A DNA stretch of 64,000 nt from Alphaproteobacteria bacterium (GTDB taxonomy: Bacteria > Pseudomonadota > Alphaproteobacteria > Acetobacterales > Acetobacteraceae): contig JAFKFI010000074.1 of NCBI GenBank assembly GCA_017307285.1, forward strand, positions 1 through 64,000, read 5' to 3'. The notes beneath the pieces are model-generated. The model saw nothing but the letters and a program-made list of their open reading frames with translations. It searched no databases and was not told where the DNA came from. The position numbers were made by a program, and so were the translations under genes. Every line of letters starts with the position of its first letter. Position 1 is the stretch's first letter. Positions 56,232 through 64,000 of this stretch are shown in pieces.

Positions 56232-58112
56232 CTAACGGTGGCTTCCGGCACTGTCAAGAATGGTTGATTTTTCATTTCCCCGAAATCCGCGCGGCTGGAA
56301 CCCGCCGGATTGGCGATGCCATAGGCGCGCGTAGGCGCCGCCTGCGTCCAGCAGGTCGTCATGCGTGCCGCTTTCGACGATGCGGCCGCCATCCAGTACC
56401 ACCAGCCGGTCCATCCGCGCGATGGTGGACAGCCGGTGCGCGATGGCGATGACGGTGCGGCCGCGCATCAGCCCGTCAAGCTGCTGCTGGATCGCCGCCT
56501 CCACCTCCGAATCGAGCGCCGAGGTCGCTTCATCGAGCACCAGGATCGGCGCGTCCTTGAGGATCACCCGGGCGATGGCGATGCGCTGGCGCTGCCCGCC
56601 CGAGAGCTTGACCCCGCGCTCGCCGACATGCGCGTCGTAGCCGCGCCGGTCGTGCCAGTCCTGCAGGCCGACGATAAAGCGATGCGCCTCGGCCTGGCGC
56701 GCGGCACGCTCCACCTCCTCCTGCGTCGCCTCGGGCCGGCCGTAGCGGATGTTGTCGCGGATCGAGCGGTGCAAGAGCGAGGTGTCCTGCGTGACCATCG
56801 CGATCCGCGCGCGCACGCTTTCCTGCGTAACGGTGGCGAGGTCCTGCCCGTCGATCAGGATGCGGCCGGCCTCGGGGTCGTAGAAGCGCAGGAGCAGGTT
56901 CACCAAGGTGGACTTGCCGGCGCCCGAGGGGCCGATCAGGCCGACGCGCTCGCCGGGCGCGATGGTGAGGTCGATGCCGTGCAGCACGCCGGCGTCGGTG
57001 CCGTAGCCGAAGCGCAACCCCTCGAAGCGGATTTCGCCGCGCGTGACGACGAGCTCGGGCGCGGCGGGCCGGTCGGGCATCAGGCGCGGCAGGTCGATCG
57101 AGCGCATCCCGTCCTGCACCACGCCGATATTCTCGAAGATGTTGGTGAGATTGGTCGCGACCCAGGCGGCCACGGTGGAGATCTGCCACGAGAGCGGCAG
57201 CGCCATCGCCACGTCGCCGATCTTGATAGTGCCGTTGCTCCACAGCCAGATGCTGACGGCACCGGTGCCCACTACCAGGCCGGCGTTCATCACCGAGAGG
57301 GTGAAGGACCACATCGTCGCGAGCCGCGTCTGCCGCCGGAAGGCGGTGGTGTGGTCGTCCACCGCGTCGCGCACGAAGGCGTCCTCGTCGCGCGCGCGGG
57401 CGAAGAGTTTTACCGTCAGGATGTTGGTGTAGCTGTCCACCACGCGGCCGGTGAGGGTGGAGCGCATCTCCGAGGTGGCGTGCGAGCGAGCGCGGAGCTG
57501 TGGGACGAAGACGCGCAGCAGGCAGGCATAGACGGCGAACCAGGCGACCATCGGAAGCGCCAATCGCCAATCCGCGGCAGCAAGCAGGCCGATCGCGGAG
57601 GAGCCGTACACTAGGATGTACCAGACGGCGTTGATCGCGCCGACCACGGTCTCGCGCAGCGCCGGGCCGGTCTGCATCACGCGCTGCGCGATTCGCCCGG
57701 CGAAATCGTTCTGAAAGAACGTCCAGCTCTGGCGCACGACGTGCCAGTGGCTCTGCCACCGGATCATGTTGGAGAGGCCGGGGTTGAGCGCCTGGTTCAT
57801 GATCGCGTTGTCGGCCAGCATCGCCAGCGGCCGCAGGATCAGCAGGAGTGCGGCCATCCCGAGCAGGATGTGCCAGTTCTCCGCCACCATGCGCGCGGGG
57901 TCGCCGGTGGCGACGAGCGCCACGGCGCGGCCGATGCAGACCGGCACCGCCGCGTCGAGCAAGGCGACGCAGATTCCGGCCACGAACAGGCCGGCGAACA
58001 GCCAGCGCGCCTGGCGCGCATAGTGCCAGTAGAAGCGCAGCACGCCGCTGCCCGGCGGTGGCTCCGGTCGCGCACCGGTCGGGTCGAGCCGCCTTTCGAG
58101 GAACCGCAGCAT
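56232..58112 (-). CDS. ABC transporter, fused permease and ATP-binding domain
   Basis: 626 residues. N-terminal six-TM exporter domain (WLFAGLFVAGICVALLD onward), C-terminal nucleotide-binding domain with GPSGAGKSTLVNLLLRFYD near 395 (Walker A), KLSGGQRQRIAIARVIL near 502 (signature), PILVLDEATSALDSEVEAAI near 523 (Walker B). A half-transporter of the MsbA/ATM1 type that works as a dimer; substrate may be a lipid, peptide or glycan. Coupled downstream of a 611-residue membrane protein gene, 36 bases apart. Confidence 0.93.
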   Translation of the reverse strand: MLRFLERRLDPTGARPEPPPGSGVLRFYWHYARQARWLFAGLFVAGICVALLDAAVPVCIGRAVALVATGDPARMVAENWHILLGMAALLLILRPLAMLADNAIMNQALNPGLSNMIRWQSHWHVVRQSWTFFQNDFAGRIAQRVMQTGPALRETVVGAINAVWYILVYGSSAIGLLAAADWRLALPMVAWFAVYACLLRVFVPQLRARSHATSEMRSTLTGRVVDSYTNILTVKLFARARDEDAFVRDAVDDHTTAFRRQTRLATMWSFTLSVMNAGLVVGTGAVSIWLWSNGTIKIGDVAMALPLSWQISTVAAWVATNLTNIFENIGVVQDGMRSIDLPRLMPDRPAAPELVVTRGEIRFEGLRFGYGTDAGVLHGIDLTIAPGERVGLIGPSGAGKSTLVNLLLRFYDPEAGRILIDGQDLATVTQESVRARIAMVTQDTSLLHRSIRDNIRYGRPEATQEEVERAARQAEAHRFIVGLQDWHDRRGYDAHVGERGVKLSGGQRQRIAIARVILKDAPILVLDEATSALDSEVEAAIQQQLDGLMRGRTVIAIAHRLSTIARMDRLVVLDGGRIVESGTHDDLLDAGGAYARLWHRQSGGFQPRGFRGNEKSTILDSAGSHR

Positions 58113-58148
58113 GGTTCTGGGGTGAACCAGTGCGAGCGGGCGGTCAAC

Positions 58149-59984
58149 TCATCCCGGAGTGGGAAGCGGCATCGGCGCAGCGAGCCGGGCCTGCAAGTCG
58201 GCGACCTGGCGGCGCAGGCTGTCGCGCTCCACCCTGACGTAGGCGAGGCCCGCGTCGGATGCGAGGCGGGCGAGCATTGCCTCCTCGTCGTCGGACAGAT
58301 CGGCGCCGGTGGCGTGCGGGCCGTACAGCGCGAGGGCATAGCAATGGAGCGGATTGCCAACCGGCACGGCGAGGGTCGGTGCCGCGAGCCCCGGCGGGAA
58401 GCCGAGCCGCTCGGCGTCGGCCGGGTCGATCTGGAAGGGTTCGCCTCGCTCGGTTGCCACGAAGGCCGGGTCGCGCGGGTCCAACGTGTCCGTCATACGG
58501 GCGCTCCAGCCGGCGCGGCCGGCGTGGCGGCGGAAGATCGCGTCCTGCCGCCGGAACACGGCGGCCGAGGCCAGGCCCAGTGCCGCCATTGGCGCCTCGA
58601 CCAACGCCGCCTCGATCGCCTCGATGCTATCGGCGCCCAGGATGTCGCGCGACACCGCCCGCAGGGCCGCGACCTCTTGGCGGAAGGCGCGATTGAATAC
58701 GTGGTCGGCCAGCTCCACGCCGAGCTCATGGGCGCGCCCGGCAAGGAACAGCAACACCGAGGCGAGCCCGATCCAGGCCCAGGTCGGCAGGTGCAGCGTG
58801 TGGTGCAGCTGCTCGATCTGCTGATGCAGGAACAGCGCGGGTACGCTCAGCATCAGCCCGAAGATGGTGATCCGTCGCAGCGGGATGGACACGCTGACCA
58901 CGTGCGGCCGCCGCACCGCTTCGAACACGAACCAGCCGAGCACTCCATACAGCGCGTACAATCCAGCCGGCACCTCCGCCGGCACCACCGCCCCACCCGA
59001 CACCGACTGCCACAACGTGGTCGATTGGAGAATCGCGGCCAGAATGAAGGCCGGCAGGCCGATCGCGCAGCCCCAGATGATCCAGCGCATCCGCTGGTAG
59101 TCTCGCGGCGGCAGCCCCCGACGGCGACGCAGCAGGATCAGCAGAGCCGCGGCGTCCACCACGAGCCCGGCCAGGAAGATCGCCCGCGAGGCGATCTCGG
59201 TGCGAAATCCGAAATTGTTCGCGTAGCTCAGCAGCTGGAGCACGGCGAAGCCCGCCGCCACGGCGGGAAGGGCGTATTGCCAACGCCGCCAGGCGGGCTC
59301 GGTGCGGTCGGAGGGGACCCGCAAGACGAATAGCAGGAAACCGGCATAGGCCACGCCCTGCATCACCGCGCCGGCGAACTCCTCCGCGAGCAACAGCGCC
59401 GGCCAGCTCTGCAGCAGGGCGTAGAACATGAAGTTCTGGCCGGAGTTGAACCAGCACGCGTACAGGAAGAAGCCCCAGGTCATGCCGCCGGGCCGGGTCC
59501 AGACGAGCCAGGCGGCGGCGAGGACGAACAGGATCGCGATCACCTCGTTGAGCGCCAGCACGCCCTGGGCGAGCCAGTTCGTCGGCGGCTGCTCCGCGGT
59601 GATCCGCACGACCCGCGGTGGCCCTCCGTCCTGCGGAAGGACGACGAGCGTCAGTACCCGGCCGGGCCGCACCAGCTGCATTCCGCCCATGCCGCCCACT
59701 ATGGCGAGGAGGTCCATGCAGGGCGGTGACGCCAGCGAACGGCAGGCCATCGCCGGGAGATCGAGCCGATCGCCCGGACGCAGCCCGGCACGCCAGGCGG
59801 GAGAGAGCTCCTTGGTCGGGAATGGTCCCCGAACGTCGTGGATCAGCCCGTCATTGTCGGCGGCGAAGCCGGCCGAGGCGAGCGGGTGGCCGATGCGATA
59901 GAGGTCCGGCACGATCATCAGCAGCGCCCAGGCCGTCAACGCGACCAGCAGCATCCGCCCGGCCAGTCTTCCGCCGCGCCTCAC
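58149..59984 (-). CDS. Membrane protein with PDZ-like, multi-TM and GAF-like parts, no output domain
   Basis: 611 residues from a GTG at 59984 (GAAGGG upstream). One TM segment is followed by a periplasmic PDZ-like stretch (ELSPAWRAGLRPGDRLDLP). Then come seven or so TM segments (VIAILFVLAAAWLVW to SVLLFLAGRA). The cytoplasmic part begins with a helix VFNRAFRQEVAALRAVSRDI and a GAF-like domain (IEAIEAALVEAPMAALGLASAAV, RGEPFQIDPADAERLGFPP) and ends in a short helix DSLRRQVADLQARLA. It looks like the sensor end of a histidine kinase or cyclase, but no kinase, GGDEF or HTH domain follows; the gene simply ends. Function unknown. Confidence 0.65.
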   Translation of the reverse strand: MRRGGRLAGRMLLVALTAWALLMIVPDLYRIGHPLASAGFAADNDGLIHDVRGPFPTKELSPAWRAGLRPGDRLDLPAMACRSLASPPCMDLLAIVGGMGGMQLVRPGRVLTLVVLPQDGGPPRVVRITAEQPPTNWLAQGVLALNEVIAILFVLAAAWLVWTRPGGMTWGFFLYACWFNSGQNFMFYALLQSWPALLLAEEFAGAVMQGVAYAGFLLFVLRVPSDRTEPAWRRWQYALPAVAAGFAVLQLLSYANNFGFRTEIASRAIFLAGLVVDAAALLILLRRRRGLPPRDYQRMRWIIWGCAIGLPAFILAAILQSTTLWQSVSGGAVVPAEVPAGLYALYGVLGWFVFEAVRRPHVVSVSIPLRRITIFGLMLSVPALFLHQQIEQLHHTLHLPTWAWIGLASVLLFLAGRAHELGVELADHVFNRAFRQEVAALRAVSRDILGADSIEAIEAALVEAPMAALGLASAAVFRRQDAIFRRHAGRAGWSARMTDTLDPRDPAFVATERGEPFQIDPADAERLGFPPGLAAPTLAVPVGNPLHCYALALYGPHATGADLSDDEEAMLARLASDAGLAYVRVERDSLRRQVADLQARLAAPMPLPTPG

Positions 59985-60122
59985 GCCTGTCGCCCTTCTC
60001 CACGCCGCTGCGTGAATCAGCGTAGCAGAATCGGCCGCGCGCGAGGAAATGCGAAAACGTCTCTTCCCGTGTGACACCACCCATGCGAGGTTTGCCGAGA
60101 CGAAATGAACCGCAGGGGTGAG

Positions 60123-62975
60123 ATGCCCGTCACGATCAAGTGGAAGTCGCTGCTCAGCGGAAACTGGGATGTGGCGGCAAACTGGGACATGGGCATGGTG
60201 CCGAATAGCACCGCATTCGACGCTTGGCTCCCGATGGCGATCGATCCCTACACGGTGAGGATTCTGAGCGGCGAGACCTTCGCCGTCCAAACGCTCAATG
60301 TCGGTCCAAATGCCGAATTGTATGTCGGCGGCACGCTGACATTGGGCGGCGGCACCTCGACCGTAATGGGACTAATCGACGGCGGATCGGCGGCCGGGGC
60401 GTTCGTCGGGGGCAGCGCCACACTCCAGAACATGGGCGTGATCTCCGCCAACGTCGCCGGTGAAGCGCTATTTCTGTTCGATCCCTATCTCGGCCTGACA
60501 GTCACCAATTACGCCAGGATGGAAGCCCGGAACGGTGGGCAACTGCTGATCGAGACTCCGAAATTCACCAACTTTACCGGCCATGTCCTGACGGGTGGCA
60601 GCTACGTGGCGTCCGGCAACGGCTCCGTTCTGGGCTTCTGGGGGAGCGATGCTGCCAACGCCAGCTTCACGACCAATGCGGCCGACCTAACGCTCGACGG
60701 CGCCGGTTCGGAGATCGAGAGCGGTGCCGTCAACGTGCCGTTCCGTACGATCGAACGCACGCTGAACACCATCGCCAGCGGCGGCGCCCTGCATCTGCTG
60801 GGTGCGCGGAGCTACACGCCGGGCGCGGCCATTGGCGTGCACGGTCTGCTTGACCTGCGCGGCGGCACGTTCTCCGGCACGCTGAACATCGCATCGGATG
60901 GCCTGCTGAGCGGCTTCGGCAAGGTCAACAACGTGGCGAATGCGGGAGTGATCGAAGCCAAGGGCGGCATTTTCACGCTCAACGACGCGTTCGCCGGCGG
61001 CACCGTCGTCGTCGATGCCGGCGCCACCCTCGCTCTGCACGGGACCGTTGCAAACCCGATCAATGCTGGCGTGCTGTCGGCGAGCGGCGGCACGTTGGTC
61101 GTCAACGGCTCGGTCAGCGGCAATGGCGGATTTCTCGTGCAGTCCAACGCCACGCTCGAACTCGTCTCGGCCAGCGGCGACGTGGCGTTCAACGGAGCGG
61201 GTGGCACGCTGCGGCTCGACGCGCCAGGCAGCTTCACGGGGACGCTGTTCGGCTATGGGTTGGGCGATAAGCTCTATCTCGCCGGCGTCAATGCCAACGC
61301 GGCGACCGGCGGTGTGGGCGGGCTGACGCTGTCGCTTGGCGGCGTCGCGGTGCAGCACATCGACCTCGCGGGCGACTACAGCGCGGCGAAGTTCACCGTG
61401 GCCTATGACGGCAGCGGCACGCTCGTCACTGCGGCCGCGCCGACGCCGGCCGCGCGCGACTTCAATTACGAAGGCCAGTTCTGGACTAGCCAGACGATCA
61501 CCTGGAGCTTCGCCGCCAGCACCTTCGCCGGCGACAGCGCCCATCCGTACAGCAGCTTCGTCACCGACGGGGCGGCGCAGAGCGTCATCGAGCAGGCGTT
61601 CCAGCAATGGCAGACGGAATCGGGCCTTAGCTTTGTCGAGGTGCCGGACAGCATCGACACCGACATTCGCATCGGCTGGGGCAATCTCGGCACCGGCAAC
61701 GGCACCGAGCAGATCGGCGAGACCTACTACACGTATCTCAATGGCGGGAACGCGCTGAACCCCGATGTCATCGTGCGTCTCGAGGACCCGGCCTTCGTGC
61801 CGCTCGCCCCTGGCGCGGGCGGCGTTCTGACCTACCAGGGATACAATGCGACGTTGTATCAGGTGGCGTTGCACGAGCTTGGTCATGCCCTCGGCCTCGC
61901 GCACTCGACCGACCCCACCGCCGTCATGTATGCGAGCTCGGGCACCGCGAACCGTGACCTGGATGACTCGGACATCGCCGGCATTCAGGCGCTGTACGGC
62001 AATGCCCAGCCCTGCTTCCTGCGCGGCACGAGGATCGCGACACCGAGCGGCGAGGTCGCGGTGGAGGCGTTGCGACCGGGCGACCTGGTGCTGACGCATG
62101 ACGGCGAGGCGCTGCCGGTGCGCTGGGTCGGCGAGCGTCGGGTGAGCGCGCGCGCACATCCGGAGCCCTCGGTGGTGCTGCCCATCCGCATCCGCCGCGA
62201 CGCGTTCGGCCCCGGTCGGCCGCACCGGGATCTGCTGGTGTCGCCGGATCACGCCATCTACGTCGACGGAGTGCTGATCGCGGCGCGGCTGCTGGCGAAC
62301 GGCGCCAGCGTGCTCCCCGACCCTCGGGTCGTGCATCCGCATTATTTCCACGTCGAATTGCCGTGCCACGCGGTGCTGCTGGCCGAAGGGCTGCCCGCCG
62401 AGAGCTATCTCGACACCGGCAATCGCGGCTGTTTCGCCAATGGCGGGTTGCCCATCGTGTTGCATCCCGATTTCGCGCGGAGGGATCGCGCGGCGGCTTC
62501 CTGCGCGCCGTTCGTCACCGACCCGGCCGTTGTCGCGCCGATCTGGCATCGGTTGGCGACGGCGGCTGGCGTGATCTGGACGGTCGCCGAATCGACTGAG
62601 CCCGACCTGCAACTGCATGCGGGCGGCCGGATGCTGCGGCCGATCAGCACGGGCACGGGGCTGATTTTCCCGCTGTCGCCCGGCATACGGTCGGTCCGGC
62701 TCGTCAGTGATGCGGCGCGGCCGAGCGATGCGCGGCCCTGGCTCGACGACCGGCGGTGCCTCGGCGTTTGCGTCGAGCGTATCACGGTGCAGACTGGCGC
62801 GGGATTGCGGGATATCGCGCTCGATGACCCGGTGCTTGGGGCGGGCTGGTGGCCGATCGAGCACGGCATCTGGGGACGCTGGACCGCCGGCACGGCCGAA
62901 CTGCGATTGCACGACGACGCGCGGCTGTTGACGTTGGTGCTTGTCGGGCGAGGCGCGGCGCGGATCGCGGCTTGA
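60123..62975 (+). CDS. Beta-repeat / matrixin-type metalloprotease / Hint-domain fusion protein
   Basis: 950 residues from the ATG at 60123 (AGGGGTGAG upstream; an ATG at 60105 is also in frame). Residues 1-440 are a Gly/Thr/Val-rich beta-repeat region like autotransporter or beta-helix passengers (GGTFSGTLNIASDGLL, GGTLVVNGSVSGNGGF). Residues 444-625 are a zinc metalloprotease of the matrixin type: VALHELGHALGLAH (residues 582-594) gives the HExxHxxGxxH motif, and AVMY at about 601 is the Met-turn. Residues 631-765 are a Hint domain: CFLRGTRIATPSGEVAVEAL starts with the nucleophilic Cys631, and HRDLLVSPDHAIYVDG carries the conserved His. The last about 185 residues are unrecognised. No signal peptide is obvious, as in Hint_2 proteins exported by type I systems (inference). 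Divergent from the PDZ/GAF membrane protein. Confidence 0.85.
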   Translation: MPVTIKWKSLLSGNWDVAANWDMGMVPNSTAFDAWLPMAIDPYTVRILSGETFAVQTLNVGPNAELYVGGTLTLGGGTSTVMGLIDGGSAAGAFVGGSATLQNMGVISANVAGEALFLFDPYLGLTVTNYARMEARNGGQLLIETPKFTNFTGHVLTGGSYVASGNGSVLGFWGSDAANASFTTNAADLTLDGAGSEIESGAVNVPFRTIERTLNTIASGGALHLLGARSYTPGAAIGVHGLLDLRGGTFSGTLNIASDGLLSGFGKVNNVANAGVIEAKGGIFTLNDAFAGGTVVVDAGATLALHGTVANPINAGVLSASGGTLVVNGSVSGNGGFLVQSNATLELVSASGDVAFNGAGGTLRLDAPGSFTGTLFGYGLGDKLYLAGVNANAATGGVGGLTLSLGGVAVQHIDLAGDYSAAKFTVAYDGSGTLVTAAAPTPAARDFNYEGQFWTSQTITWSFAASTFAGDSAHPYSSFVTDGAAQSVIEQAFQQWQTESGLSFVEVPDSIDTDIRIGWGNLGTGNGTEQIGETYYTYLNGGNALNPDVIVRLEDPAFVPLAPGAGGVLTYQGYNATLYQVALHELGHALGLAHSTDPTAVMYASSGTANRDLDDSDIAGIQALYGNAQPCFLRGTRIATPSGEVAVEALRPGDLVLTHDGEALPVRWVGERRVSARAHPEPSVVLPIRIRRDAFGPGRPHRDLLVSPDHAIYVDGVLIAARLLANGASVLPDPRVVHPHYFHVELPCHAVLLAEGLPAESYLDTGNRGCFANGGLPIVLHPDFARRDRAAASCAPFVTDPAVVAPIWHRLATAAGVIWTVAESTEPDLQLHAGGRMLRPISTGTGLIFPLSPGIRSVRLVSDAARPSDARPWLDDRRCLGVCVERITVQTGAGLRDIALDDPVLGAGWWPIEHGIWGRWTAGTAELRLHDDARLLTLVLVGRGAARIAA

Positions 62976-62979
62976 AGAT

Positions 62980-62997
62980 GGCGGAATGAATTCCGCC
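62980..62997. terminator. Short hairpin between the Hint protein and smc
   Basis: GGCGGAAT and ATTCCGCC are exact inverted repeats with a two-base gap, lying between two convergent genes. Only a short TTA follows, so termination strength is doubtful. Confidence 0.4.
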
Positions 62998-63033
62998 TTA
63001 CGAGTTGGGAGGAGTTCGTGTTGCCGGTTGCGG

Positions 63034-64000
63034 CTACTCTGCCGCCATGCGCGGCGGGTCGACCATTTCGCCGGCGGTGCGTAGGTCGACCGACAGCAGG
63101 CGGGAGACGCCGCGCTCCTGCATCGTTACGCCGTACAGCCGGTCCATCCGCGCCATCGTCAGGTGATGGTGCGTGACCACCATGAAGCGCGTGCCGGTCT
63201 CGCGCACCATGTCCTCGAGCAGCGTGCAGAACCGCTCGACATTGGCGTCGTCGAGCGGCGCGTCGACCTCGTCGAGCACGCAGATGGGCGCGGGGTTGCA
63301 GCGGAACACGGCGAAGATCAGCGACAGCGCGGTGAGCGCCTGCTCGCCGCCCGAGAGCAGGGAGAGCGTGGCGAGCTTCTTGCCCGGCGGCTGGGCGTAG
63401 ATCTCGAGCCCGGCCTCCAGCGGGTCGTCCGAGCCGACCAGCGCGAGATGCGCCCGCCCACCGCCGAACATGCGGGTGAAGAGCGCCTGGAAATGCCGAT
63501 CGACGGTCTGGAACACGTCGCTCAGCCGCTCGCGGCCCTCGCGGTTGAGGTGGCCGATCGAGCCGCGCAGCTTGGCGATGGCGGATGACAGCTCCTCGCG
63601 CTCGGCGACGATGGTGGCGATCTGCTTTTCCACCTCGTCGGCCTCGATGTCGGCGCGGAGGTTGACTGGCCCCATCTCCTCGCGCTCCTTGAGCAGCCGA
63701 TCGAGCCGCCGGCGCGCCTTGTCTTCCGCCTCGGCCGAGAGGTCGGCGGGCGGGTCGGGCAGGGCGGGGTTGGCGCCGAGTCGTTCGAGGATGCGCTCCG
63801 CGACGACGCCCCAGGCGTGCCCGGCTTGCTCCGCGTTGCCCTCGGCGCGCACCACGTTCTCGCGCGCGCGGGCGAGGGTGGCCTCGGCGGTGCGCGCGGC
63901 ACGGTCGGCCTTGTCCTGGTGCGCGACGGCGGCGGCGAGGGCCTCGGCGGCGCGGCGATGGGTGGCCTCGGCGGCTTCCAGCGCGTCGAGCGCCTCGGCG
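63034..64000 (-). CDS. smc: Chromosome segregation protein SMC, C-terminal part (5' end off the window)
   Basis: Reads open to the right edge, giving about 320 C-terminal residues. An Ala/Glu/Arg-rich coiled coil is followed by the C-terminal head: [38 protein letters not shown] (ABC signature), [19 protein letters not shown] (Walker B) and [15 protein letters not shown]. Typical SMC proteins run about 1150 residues, so most of the gene is to the right. ATP-driven DNA loop-forming in chromosome segregation, with ScpA and ScpB encoded elsewhere. Confidence 0.94.
   Translation of the reverse strand, partial: AEALDALEAAEATHRRAAEALAAAVAHQDKADRAARTAEATLARARENVVRAEGNAEQAGHAWGVVAERILERLGANPALPDPPADLSAEAEDKARRRLDRLLKEREEMGPVNLRADIEADEVEKQIATIVAEREELSSAIAKLRGSIGHLNREGRERLSDVFQTVDRHFQALFTRMFGGGRAHLALVGSDDPLEAGLEIYAQPPGKKLATLSLLSGGEQALTALSLIFAVFRCNPAPICVLDEVDAPLDDANVERFCTLLEDMVRETGTRFMVVTHHHLTMARMDRLYGVTMQERGVSRLLSVDLRTAGEMVDPPRMAAE

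Noticed and set aside
55065-57614. Long open frames on the plus strand opposite atpB and the ABC exporter
   Set aside because: Low-complexity His/Gln/Arg-rich translations; the minus-strand genes carry full family motifs and a proper operon layout.
60687-62912. A 741-codon open frame on the minus strand opposite the matrixin-Hint gene
   Set aside because: It is a long shadow frame made possible by high GC; its translation is Arg/His-rich and has no domain pattern, while the plus-strand frame carries protease and Hint motifs.

Overview
High-GC bacterial chromosome with densely packed genes on both strands. The gene content points to an alphaproteobacterium, most likely Rhodospirillales/Acetobacterales (inference). 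The signs are an F0-only ATP synthase operon encoding both b and b' subunits (atpI-atpB-atpE-b'-b), a cytochrome c maturation operon, an SDHAF4/DUF1674 protein, a YggT protein, a BrnT/BrnA module, a PEP-CTERM protein and a Hint-domain secreted protein. I saw no rRNA, insertion sequence, transposase, prophage or CRISPR array. One tRNA is present, tRNA-Ala(CGC).

Layout. 1-8.9 kb: the end of a Xre/MbcA/ParS-type antitoxin (runs off the left edge), an SDR plus LLM oxidoreductase pair, a cupin lipoprotein, a patatin plus GntP-permease pair, a hydroxyacid dehydrogenase next to a broken alcohol dehydrogenase, a pseudouridine synthase. 9.1-18.9 kb: an MFS exporter divergent from its likely AraC regulator; a surface-glycan block with the dTDP-L-rhamnose operon rmlB-A-C-D plus a GT2 glycosyltransferase, next to an acyl carrier protein paired with a putative papain-like protein; MarC and LysE membrane proteins; and a brnT/brnA toxin-antitoxin pair whose toxin is frameshifted. 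18.9-28.8 kb: acetyl-CoA synthetase, Rieske and EVE proteins; the cytochrome c maturation operon ccmC-D-E-F-dsbE-ccmH-ccmI (ccmA and ccmB are not here); a TPR-sulfotransferase; an SDHAF4-like protein. 28.8-40 kb: an amidohydrolase, a secreted TPR protein, yggT-folD-arsH, tRNA-Ala, DedA, an EamA transporter, a ROK-type protein whose motifs are in circularly permuted order, a duplicated and frameshifted DUF6328 membrane protein, dihydroorotase. 40-51.7 kb: a PEP-CTERM protein, a GT4 plus asparagine-synthetase-like pair, a YgfZ-like protein, a Ni/Co transporter, LysR plus MFS, nitrilase-nadK-der. 51.7-64 kb: a branched-chain-type ABC binding protein, the ATP synthase F0 operon, an ABC exporter, a PDZ/membrane/GAF protein without an output domain, a 950-residue beta-repeat/metalloprotease/Hint fusion, and the 3' end of smc.

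Most interesting signals: the matrixin-Hint fusion (60.1-63.0 kb), the circularly permuted ROK protein (36.3-37.3 kb), a GC-rich palindromic repeat family with four copies, one of them inserted in frame into ccmH, and three genes with clear reading-frame lesions (alcohol dehydrogenase, brnT, DUF6328). The three lesions should be checked against raw reads before being treated as biology.
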